Source of the DNA: an uncultured Acidobacteriota bacterium
GTDB lineage: Bacteria; Acidobacteriota; Vicinamibacteria; Vicinamibacterales; UBA8438
Direction of reading: 5' to 3'
Assembly (NCBI GenBank): GCA_913043805.1
Contig: CAJWMX010000006.1
Coordinates: forward strand, 1-19,873
Length of the DNA stretch: 19,873 nt
The position numbers and the translations under genes are program-made. Under the pieces are notes generated by a model that was not told the DNA's origin, did no database searches, and saw nothing but the letters and a program-made list of their open reading frames with translations. This document shows positions 14,005 through 19,873 of the stretch, in pieces. How positions within the stretch are numbered: the first letter of the stretch is position 1; each line of letters begins with the position of its first letter.

Positions 14005-14527
14005 ATGACCACGACACGCATCTTGCTGACGGGCGCCAGCGGCGCCATGGGCCAGTTGATCACGCGCGCCATGGTCGAGGCGGGGCACCAGGGGAGAGGG
14101 ACGGTCCGTGACGCGCGTCGGGCGCGCGTCGGCCGCCACCGTCGCCGCCATGGCGAGTCGTCAGTTGCCGCGGGTCGGTCGAGGCGACAACTTCGTGTCG
14201 AGCATCCACGTCGACGACGTCGGCACCGCGGTTCGCGCGTCCTTGTCGGCGCCCTCGGGCGTCTACAACGTGGTCGACGATCGTCCGCTCACTCAACCGG
14301 CCCTGCTCGCCGCCATGGCCGAGAGCCTCGAGGCGCCGCCGCCGCGCGCATTGCCCATCTCCGTCTTCCGCGTCCTGCTGGGTCACGCTGCCCGGGTGCT
14401 GGCAGTGTCGCATCGAGTCTCGAATCGACGGTTCGCTGAGGTCTCCGGATGGCGGCCGTCCTACGCGACGGCGGTGGAGGGGTGGCGAGCGGTGGCCGCC
14501 GCGGGCAGCGAAGTGGCGGCCGCATGA
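14005..14527 (+). pseudogene. NAD(P)-binding epimerase/oxidoreductase with deleted middle
   Basis: GAGGAGGAG and an ATG at 14005 begin MTTTRILLTGASGAMGQLIT, the Rossmann start of an atypical SDR/nucleoside-sugar-epimerase-like protein. Near 14095 the frame shifts. From there to 14527 the sequence reads LPRVGRGDNFVSSIHVDDVG, then SGVYNVVDDRPL and VSGWRPSYATAVEGWR, the C-terminal third of the same family. About half of a normal protein of some 300 residues, including the catalytic Tyr-Lys region, is missing. The stop overlaps the start of the sigma-factor remnant (ATGA). In ECF41 loci the target gene next door is often an epimerase or oxidoreductase, so this was probably the regulated gene. Confidence 0.75.
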
Positions 14528-15005
14528 AGGGGGACGAACATGCGGCGGTGTTCAGGCGCCACCAGTGCTACCTGTTTGCCGTCGCCTACCGCATGCTGGG
14601 CGCCGCCCCGCCCCCGCCTCGAGGCCCACCGAGGAGACACGCCACCTGATTGCCCGGTTCCTTGCCGCGGCTCGCGACGGGAACCTCGATGGCCTGCTCG
14701 GCACGCTGGCCCCGGACGTCGTCCTGATGAGCGACGGCGGTGGGAAGGCGGCGTCGCTCAACCGGCCGTTGGCCGGTAGCACGCCAGTGGCGCGGTTCTT
14801 CAGGGCTGCAGGCGCGCAACAGCGGTCGTCCGCGGCGTCGGCCACCGACCTCAACGGTCAATCGGCGGTGCTGGTGACCGACCAGGGTCGCATCACCAAC
14901 GCCTTCCTGTTCGACACCGGGCCTGCCGGTCTGACCGCGATTTACGTGGTTCGCAATTCCGACAAGCTGCTACGGTTGGAGACGTCCCACCACCGCGGCG
15001 CTTGA
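14524..15005 (+). pseudogene. ECF41-type sigma factor with deleted sigma domains
   Basis: An ATG at 14524 begins MKGDEHAAVFRRHQCYLFAV and AYRMLG, the opening of sigma region 2. At about 14600-14615, in a CCGCC-rich stretch, the sequence jumps and changes frame into the C-terminal SnoaL-like extension: EETRHLIARFLAAARDGNLD, VLMSDGGGKAASLNRPLAG and VVRNSDKLLRLE. DGGGK and N-x-DKL are the hallmark motifs of the ECF41 extension. Sigma regions 2.3 to 4 are gone, so it cannot direct RNA polymerase. It follows its probable target epimerase, also lacking its middle. An open frame of 146 residues survives for the C-terminal part alone. Confidence 0.75.
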
Positions 15006-15099
15006 CCCCGGACGTCCGATGCGGGCATCCTCGTCAGGTTGTAATCAATCCTGGCGGGTTTCGTCCGCCGGTCATGATGTTTCAAGCGAAGGAGCAAGC

Positions 15100-16035
15100 A
15101 TGAGCTTTCGAGGACACGGCATCAGCAGAGTCGCGGTAATGGGCGCCCTTCTGGTGGTGGGCGCGCTGTCTGTCGGCGTGGTGTCCGGCCAGCAGGGCCA
15201 GATGGAAGTCGAAGTCGAGCGGCTTCAGGACAATCTCTATGTCCTCCGGGGCGGCGGCGGAAATTCAGCCGCGTTCGTCACCAGCGACGGGGTCGTGCTG
15301 GTCGACACGAAGGTGGCCGGGTGGGGGCAGCCGTTGATCGACGCCATCGGCGAGCTGACCTCGAACCCGGTGACCACCATCATCAACACCCACGCGCACT
15401 TCGACCACGTCAGCGGCAACGTCGAGTTCCCGGCCACCGTCGAGTTCGTGGCCCACGAGAACGCGAAGACGCTGATGGAAGAGTGGAATCCCGTGACCGG
15501 GTTTCCGGGCGACTTTCCTGACGTGTTCGAGACCAGCGGCGGGCAGGGTCTGCCGACCCGCACCTACGAGGATCGGTTGACGCTCGGGAGCGGCGCCGAC
15601 CAGGTGGACCTCTACTACTTCGGTCGCGGCCACACCGCTGGCGACACCTGGGTGGTCTTCCCGGCGCTCCGGACCATGCACGCGGGCGACATGTTCCCTG
15701 GCAAGCAGGTGCCGATCATGGACGCCAGCAACGGTGGCAGCGGGCTCGACTACGCCAACACGCTCCGCATGGCGTACGCGACGGTCACCGACATCGACAC
15801 CATCATCACCGGGCACAGCGTGCAGATGGATCGCGACGACCTGCGTCAGATGGCCGACTTCGTCGACGGGTTGGTGTCGGCGGCCAAGCAGGCCCATGCC
15901 ACGGGCGTGTCGGCGGCCGATTTCGTCGCCAGCTGGTCGCCCAAGCCGCGGTTCCGGCCCGACTTCAACGTGCCGTCGGGCGCGTCGTTCGAGGCCTGGG
16001 TGCAGGTGATCTACGACGAAATCGACGCGATGTAG
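15100..16035 (+). CDS. Exported metallo-beta-lactamase-fold hydrolase
   Basis: This 311-residue protein has a signal peptide (about 1-31) and a complete MBL metal site: THAHFDH with His98, His100, Asp102 and His103, then His178 in GRGHTAGD, Asp197 in HAGDMF and His239 in TGHS. AAFVTSDGVVLVDTK (57-71) is the standard beta-strand start of the fold. AAGGAG five bases before the ATG at 15100 fixes the start; the longer frame to 15019 would bury the signal peptide. Proteins of this exported type are often annotated as beta-lactamase-like, but most act on other esters or lactones, so resistance should not be assumed. A strong terminator follows. Confidence 0.92.
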   Translation: MSFRGHGISRVAVMGALLVVGALSVGVVSGQQGQMEVEVERLQDNLYVLRGGGGNSAAFVTSDGVVLVDTKVAGWGQPLIDAIGELTSNPVTTIINTHAHFDHVSGNVEFPATVEFVAHENAKTLMEEWNPVTGFPGDFPDVFETSGGQGLPTRTYEDRLTLGSGADQVDLYYFGRGHTAGDTWVVFPALRTMHAGDMFPGKQVPIMDASNGGSGLDYANTLRMAYATVTDIDTIITGHSVQMDRDDLRQMADFVDGLVSAAKQAHATGVSAADFVASWSPKPRFRPDFNVPSGASFEAWVQVIYDEIDAM

Positions 16036-16065
16036 CGCCACCTCCGGCCTTCGGAGCGCTCTCTC

Positions 16066-16121
16066 ACGGCTCTCATCGTCGCCTCGCCTTCGACCGGCGG
16101 GCGGCGCTGAGAGCCGTTTTT
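16066..16121 (+). terminator. Rho-independent terminator of the MBL gene
   Basis: ACGGCTCTCA (16066-16075) pairs perfectly with TGAGAGCCGT (16108-16117), ten base pairs, and a T-run follows at 16117-16121. The 32-base interior can add a CGCC/GGCG stem. It lies 31 bases after the MBL stop. Confidence 0.8.
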
Positions 16122-16168
16122 CGTGTGGGCCATCTCACAGCTGCCGTCTGAGGGTCGAATCGGCTCCC

Positions 16169-16339
16169 ATGCGCGTGAATGCACTGCTCGGTAGCGCCGC
16201 GGTCGCCGTCGGGTTGGCCATCGCGGCCCACTCTCTGGACGCCTACACGCTGTTGTCGCATCGCTGGTCGGCCGAACGGATCCCGGTGGCGTTACAACTC
16301 GACGACACCAGCGACCAGGGCGACGAGGCAGTGGCATAG
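16169..16339 (+). pseudogene. N-terminal stub of an exported protein, possibly a metalloprotease
   Basis: This 56-codon frame begins MRVNALLGSAAVAVGLAIAA, a signal-peptide-like start, then LLSHRWSAERIPVALQLDDT. A signal sequence followed closely by HRW and VxxQLDD resembles the start of matrixin-like secreted proteases, but the zinc motif and all catalytic parts would lie further on and are absent. From about 16320 the sequence is the complement of an opposing gene start. I infer a 3'-truncated gene. Confidence 0.4.
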
Positions 16340-16440
16340 CGCTCTGCCTGCCGGTCGAGTAGCTCCCGTTCGGCAGGGCTCTGGGCGGAGGCGGTTGCTG
16401 CGATCAGCAGGAGCCCGAACGCAAGTGCGGCTCGTCTCAT
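16323..16440 (-). pseudogene. N-terminal stub of an exported enzyme, possibly an M20 amidohydrolase
   Basis: On the minus strand GGAG lies seven bases before an ATG at 16440, giving MRRAALAFGLLLIAATASAQ, a clean signal peptide, and then PAERELLDRQAERYATAS. A helix of the type xxLLxxxAERYAxxS just after the signal is seen in exported M20 amidohydrolases of this phylum, but this is weak evidence. Beyond it the frame enters the opposing stub, and the open frame to 16243 has no family character. A 6-bp stem (GGCCCG/CGGGCC, 16455-16469) and TATAGT (16487-16482) lie upstream. Confidence 0.45.
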
Positions 16441-16522
16441 CTCATATCTCCGCAGGCCCGCGTCGGGCCCCTGATGGTGAAACTATAGCCGTCGACGCGG
16501 GAACCCATGGCAGGATCGCCCG

Positions 16523-18424
16523 GTGCGGCTACTGGACTGGCTGATCGTCCTGGCCTTCGTGGTCTATGCGGTCGGCGTCGGGCTCAGGCATCGTCGGCAG
16601 GCGTCGCGCAGCCTCGAGGAGTACTTCCTGGCGGGCCGGTCGCTGTCGGGCTGGAAGGCCGGGCTCAGCATGGCGGCCACCCAGTACGGGGCCGATACGC
16701 CACTGCTCGTCACCGGCATCGTCGCCGTCTCTGGCGTCTTCGGGGTCTGGCAGTTCTGGATCTACGGTCTCACGTTCCTGTTCATGGGTTTCGTGCTGGC
16801 CGGCGCCTGGCGCCGAGCTGGCGTGGTCACCGATGCCGAGCTGACGGAGGTGCGCTACGGCGGCCCGCCCGCCGCCGTGCTTCGTGGCGTCAAGGCGATC
16901 TATCAGGGCACCATCATCAACTGCGTGTCGCTCGCCTGGGTGCTATTTGCCGCCGCCAAGGTCGCCGAGCCGTTCCTGTTGTGGGACCAGTGGCTGCCGG
17001 CGGGGCTGTTCCTGCCGATGGTCGGGCTGGTCGAGGCGATCGGCGTGCCGCTCTCGATCGACGGACCCGACAGCGCCGACGTCTGGATCCGCACCGCCAG
17101 CAACCTGATCTCGCTCCTCTTCATCCTGACGGTCACGGCGCTCTACTCGGCGACCGGCGGGCTGCGGAGCGTCGTAGCTACCGACGTGGTCCAGATCGGC
17201 ATCATGTTCGTGGGCACGGTCGCCTTCTCGGTGTTCGTGGTTCGAGAGGTGGGCGGGCTGGGGGAGATGACCGCGCGGATGCAGACGTCCTTCGCCGGGG
17301 GCGGCCCTGACGGCATCACGCCGTCGCAGATTCTCGCGTTTACCCCGGGGCAGGCGAAGGATGCCACGCTGACGGTGCTCTCGATGCTGGGGCTGTTGTG
17401 GCTGATCAACTCGGTGTCGGACGGCTCCGGCTATCTCGCACAGCGTTCGATGGCGTGCCGGAGCGACCGCGACGCGAAGACCGCCGCGGTGGTGTTCACC
17501 TTTGCCCAGGTCGTCGTGCGGAGTCTGATCTGGCTGCCGATCGCGGTCGGTCTGCTGGTGTTGTTCCCGCCCGATCCGACGCTGTCGCCGGCCTTGCTGC
17601 AGGGAGATCGCGAAGCGACCTTCGTGCGCGGGATGGCCGAGCTCCTGCCGGTGGGCGTCATGGGGCTCATGCTGACCGGCATGCTGGCCGCGCTGGCCTC
17701 CACCGTGGATACCCACCTCAACTGGGGGGCGTCCTACTGGACCAACGATCTGTATAAGCGGTTCGTGTGCCAGGCGTGGCGCGGTTCGGAGCCAAGTGGG
17801 CGCTCGCTGCTCTGGGTGGCTCGCGGGTCGAGCCTGGTCATCCTGGTGATCGCGCTGGCGATCATGAGCCAGCTCACCTCCATCAACCAGGCGTGGCAGA
17901 TCAATCTGTTGTTCGGAGCCGGGCTCGGAGTCGTGCAGGTGCTGCGCTGGCTCTGGTGGCGGATGAACGCCTGGGGCGAGATCGCGGCGATGGTGGTCTC
18001 GGTCGTGGCGGCGCCGGTGCTGTTGACGACGTTCGGCGATGACCAGCAGGCGCTTCGGCTGCTGCTGGTGGGGGCGCTGTCCACGCTGGCGGCCCTGGTC
18101 GCCGTCTGGCTCAAGGGGCCGGAGGCGCCCGAGGTGCTGGGCGAGTTCTACCGCCGGGTGCGGCCGGTCGGTTTCTGGCGTCCGGTTGGCGAGCCGGTGG
18201 ATCCGGCTGGCGCGTTGAGCGGGCCCGCGCGTCTCGGCCGGGCTCTGACCGCGATCCTGTTGTGCGCGGTGACGGTGTTCAGCGTGCTGGTCGGGCTTGG
18301 CACGTGGCTGCTTGGCAGCCCGGCGCCTGCCGGACTGCCAAGCACGGTGTGGGTGGTCGGGCTTCTGGCGCTGGCGGCCGCGGTCACGCCGCTGTGGTAC
18401 CGATTCGGCTACGGGCGCGACTAG
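16523..18424 (+). CDS. Sodium:solute symporter family (SSS) transporter
   Basis: This 633-residue inner-membrane transporter has about 13-15 helices. It opens with MRLLDWLIVLAFVVYAVGVG, then SLEEYFLAGRSLSGWKAGLS, the usual SSS start with (Y/F)FLAGR. YGADTPLLVTG follows in helix 1-2, and SATGGLRSVVATDVVQIGIM and the ALASTVDTHLNWGASYWTND region match the family core. It imports a solute with Na+; the substrate (sugar, amino acid, other) cannot be told. The C-terminus has two additional helices after a soluble stretch with RRVRPVGFWRPVGEP. The start is a GTG at 16523 with no clear ribosome site. No partner gene adjoins it. Confidence 0.9.
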   Translation: MRLLDWLIVLAFVVYAVGVGLRHRRQASRSLEEYFLAGRSLSGWKAGLSMAATQYGADTPLLVTGIVAVSGVFGVWQFWIYGLTFLFMGFVLAGAWRRAGVVTDAELTEVRYGGPPAAVLRGVKAIYQGTIINCVSLAWVLFAAAKVAEPFLLWDQWLPAGLFLPMVGLVEAIGVPLSIDGPDSADVWIRTASNLISLLFILTVTALYSATGGLRSVVATDVVQIGIMFVGTVAFSVFVVREVGGLGEMTARMQTSFAGGGPDGITPSQILAFTPGQAKDATLTVLSMLGLLWLINSVSDGSGYLAQRSMACRSDRDAKTAAVVFTFAQVVVRSLIWLPIAVGLLVLFPPDPTLSPALLQGDREATFVRGMAELLPVGVMGLMLTGMLAALASTVDTHLNWGASYWTNDLYKRFVCQAWRGSEPSGRSLLWVARGSSLVILVIALAIMSQLTSINQAWQINLLFGAGLGVVQVLRWLWWRMNAWGEIAAMVVSVVAAPVLLTTFGDDQQALRLLLVGALSTLAALVAVWLKGPEAPEVLGEFYRRVRPVGFWRPVGEPVDPAGALSGPARLGRALTAILLCAVTVFSVLVGLGTWLLGSPAPAGLPSTVWVVGLLALAAAVTPLWYRFGYGRD

Positions 18425-18428
18425 TGCA

Positions 18429-19005
18429 TTAGCGCTCCGGTTGCTCGAGTGTGTCCAGTCGATTCTCGAGCCGCTGGATATACGCCTCCAGCTCGCTCAG
18501 CCGCTCGTCCTTTTCCTTCACCAGATCGTAGAGCGCCTGGATGGCCGCCAGCGCGACGCCGTCGGCGTCGGTGCTGGTGATACGTCGTTCGTCGCGACCG
18601 AGCCCGAACGCCGATCGGAAGTCCTGCGCCATCGGACCGAGGTGTCGCACGCTGGGATCGCCCGTTTTGAAGCTCCATCGCGTGATGACGATGGAGCGGA
18701 GCCGCTCCAGCACATCCTGGACGTCGACCGGTTCGAAGTCCTGCTTGGCGTTCCGGTCGCTGGTGATGTCGATCTCCTGCACCGTGGCCAGGCCGGTGAC
18801 CGTCAGCGACGGTGCAGACTGGGCTCCCGCGAAGATATTGGCGCCGAGACCGGCGAATGTGAAGTTCACGTCGCTGACATCCACACAGTTGGCGCAGACC
18901 ACGTCGGTGGCCGGTCCGGTCGATCCCGCCAGACCGGTCGGTCCCGTTGAGCCATCGGCTCCGGCAGGTCCGGTCGGACCCGTGGGGCCGGTGATGCCCG
19001 GTGGA
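18429..19005 (-). pseudogene. Collagen-like and peptidase S74 (tail-fibre) C-terminal part
   Basis: From about 19000 the frame carries Gly-X-Y triplets (GPTGPTGPAGADGSTGPTGL), then a CANC pair and a beta-rich stretch (LTVTGLATVQEIDI). The S74 intramolecular chaperone follows: SDRNAKQDFEPVDVQDVLER, RHLGPMAQDF, DADGVALAAIQALYDLV and a terminal coiled coil. Ser and Lys five residues apart in SDRNAK match the self-cleaving pair of the family. Such tails help fibres trimerise and are common in phage and in secreted proteins of this phylum. No proper start exists: the frame meets another N-terminal segment out of frame at about 19005. A GTG at 18902 would give only the S74 part. Confidence 0.7.
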
Positions 19006-19369
19006 AGGTCAGGCGTTCCCGGATCCCACTGCCTCCGGGCTCCAGGTGATAGCGGTTGGAGCGCGACCCGGAGTCGAAGCTGGTTCCCGGTGTGACGACC
19101 TGCAGCTCCACGTCGCCACCGGCGTCGGCGTGGACGATGACATCGAACGCGGTCTGGCCCGGTGCGATCTCCTCGGTGACCGGTTCGATTGACAACCAGT
19201 CGGGGGCCGCCGGTTCGTGGGTCTCGTGCTCTTGCCCGGAAGAGATCGATGTCGGTTCTTGTCCCGCCACCGTCGCAGCACGTGTGAGCTGTCCCACAGG
19301 TCCGCTACAGGCAAGACAGGCGCCGAGCGCCGTCACCAATACCGCCGCTGCTCCGGATCCAGCCACCAT
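19000..19369 (-). pseudogene. Lipoprotein-like N-terminal region, joined out of frame
   Basis: The minus-strand ATG at 19369 gives MVAGSGAAAVLVTALGACLA, a short hydrophobic signal with Cys near a possible lipobox. A linker and a beta-sandwich-like domain follow (LSIEPVTEEIAPGQTAFDVI, VVTPGTSFDSGSRSNRYHLE, GIRERLTF). Beyond ERLTF the frame reads low-complexity residues, while the -1/+1 frame carries the collagen-like repeats. Either one gene has a frameshift near 19005, or two gene ends were joined by a deletion. I do not recognise the N-terminal domain. Confidence 0.5.
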
Positions 19370-19388
19370 CTATTTAGCCCAAAAGGCG

Positions 19389-19421
19389 CAGGACTGAACT
19401 ATATGGGACTCTGGGGTCCTG
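19389..19421 (-). terminator. Possible terminator hairpin
   Basis: On the minus strand CAGGAC and GTCCTG (21-base interior) can pair, with alternative inner stems CTGAAC/GTTCAG and GGAC/GTCC, followed by a short TTTT six bases on. It lies seven bases after the stop of the right-edge gene. The several mutually exclusive pairings make it weak. Confidence 0.3.
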
Positions 19422-19427
19422 TTCAGC

Positions 19428-19873
19428 CTACTGTGTCACCGTGATGGTGACATCGTGGGTCGAAAACAATCCGCCATCGTGCGCTTGGGCACGCAACACA
19501 TAAGTGCCAGGCCGGCTGAATGAGGCCTGGGCCGTCCACCGCCCATCTTCGGGGGGGGCTGGCGTGGACCATCCGGGCGACCATGGGGCGTTGCGGTTTG
19601 CCCGCGAGTCCTCCCAGACGGCGATCTGTTCCGGGGAGATCGTGACCTGTTCACCCGCGCCGCGATACACGAACCACGAGAAGCGAAGACCAGTGGCGCT
19701 GTCGGTCGTGATGCGTCCGGGTCTGCGGGGGTTGGCCGGGGCAAGACCCCGGGCCCGTGGCACGCCGTCGTCGGTGACCGTGGCTGCCAGGTCGAGCGGT
19801 TCGCCGACCCGCACGTTGCGGCTGTCGCTTCCCTCGACCTCGAGGACCGGGGCCGCGTTGTTCTCCATCTCGG
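19428..19873 (-). CDS. C-terminal part of a secreted protein of unknown function (partial)
   Basis: The frame is open to the right edge, so only the last 148 residues are seen. They read ENNAAPVLEVEGSDSRNVRV, then GLRFSWFVYRGAGEQVTISP, VWEDSRANRNAPWSPGW, and SRPGTYVLRAQAHDGGLFST before a final VTITVT. This Ig-like C-terminal module, with WFVYRGAG and PGTYVLRAxAHDGG, closes many large secreted hypothetical proteins of Acidobacteriota and Gemmatimonadota. Its function is not known. The terminal beta-strand pattern and the lack of membrane segments fit an extracytoplasmic domain. Confidence 0.7.
   Translation of the reverse strand, partial: EMENNAAPVLEVEGSDSRNVRVGEPLDLAATVTDDGVPRARGLAPANPRRPGRITTDSATGLRFSWFVYRGAGEQVTISPEQIAVWEDSRANRNAPWSPGWSTPAPPEDGRWTAQASFSRPGTYVLRAQAHDGGLFSTHDVTITVTQ

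Noticed and set aside
15100..16035. Calling the MBL-fold enzyme an antibiotic-resistance beta-lactamase
   Set aside because: The fold and metal site are shared by many hydrolases, and nothing in the sequence singles out beta-lactam substrates.
1..19873. CRISPR arrays, tRNA or rRNA genes, prophage block
   Set aside because: No regular spaced repeats, cloverleaf or rRNA sequence was seen; the S74 tail alone is not evidence of a prophage, since bacterial secreted proteins also carry it.

Overview
The window is GC-rich DNA of a free-living, probably aerobic bacterium. The best guess is Acidobacteriota (Vicinamibacteria-like); Gemmatimonadota is the main alternative. This rests on gene types: two PadR regulators each coupled to an 'acidobacterial duplicated orphan permease' (ADOP), a Ser/Thr-kinase/TolB remnant, ECF41 sigma-factor remnants, a PQQ sugar dehydrogenase fused to carboxymuconolactone-decarboxylase (CMD) domains, and a signature secreted C-terminal domain at the right edge. 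No rRNA, tRNA or CRISPR was seen.

Layout. 1-342: 3' end of an IS3-family element, with the second catalytic Asp read as Ala. 343-765: no intact gene, only minus-strand debris of an ABC-transporter ATPase and a zinc-ribbon tail. 766-1716: Na+/Ca2+-type CaCA antiporter. 1725-3262: two facing PadR-ADOP units, both permeases truncated where they meet. 3384-5933: MATE exporter, then (minus) secreted msrB and an SDR in overlapping order. 6095-8699: two VTT (TVP38/DedA-like) membrane proteins, separated by a graveyard (DEP domain, a secreted-protein start, kinase debris) and a cytochrome P460-family gene. 8811-11162: PQQ dehydrogenase-CMD-CMD fusion. 11163-11533: no conventional gene, but on the minus strand a compact hairpin-rich unit with a perfect Shine-Dalgarno, a 14-codon ORF and a terminator. 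11534-13591 (minus): gntP-type permease, vapB, vapC. 13649-13945: hypothetical protein divergent from gntP. 14005-15005: epimerase and ECF41 sigma pseudogenes. 15100-16035: secreted metallo-beta-lactamase-fold enzyme with terminator. 16169-16440: two facing N-terminal gene stubs. 16523-18424: sodium:solute symporter. 18429-19873 (minus): S74 tail-fibre-type C-terminus joined out of frame to a lipoprotein-like N-terminus, then the C-terminus of a secreted protein.

How it fits together. The intact genes are mostly transport (Ca2+, drugs, gluconate-type acids, Na+-coupled solute) and periplasmic redox/repair (PQQ dehydrogenase, P460 haem protein, MsrB, MBL enzyme). Around them lies unusually heavy gene debris. 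Three loci share one form: two convergent genes keep their 5' ends while the DNA between has gone. Two neighbouring genes (epimerase and its probable ECF41 regulator) have each lost their middle. The least explained intact-looking signal is the small minus-strand unit at about 11213-11497.
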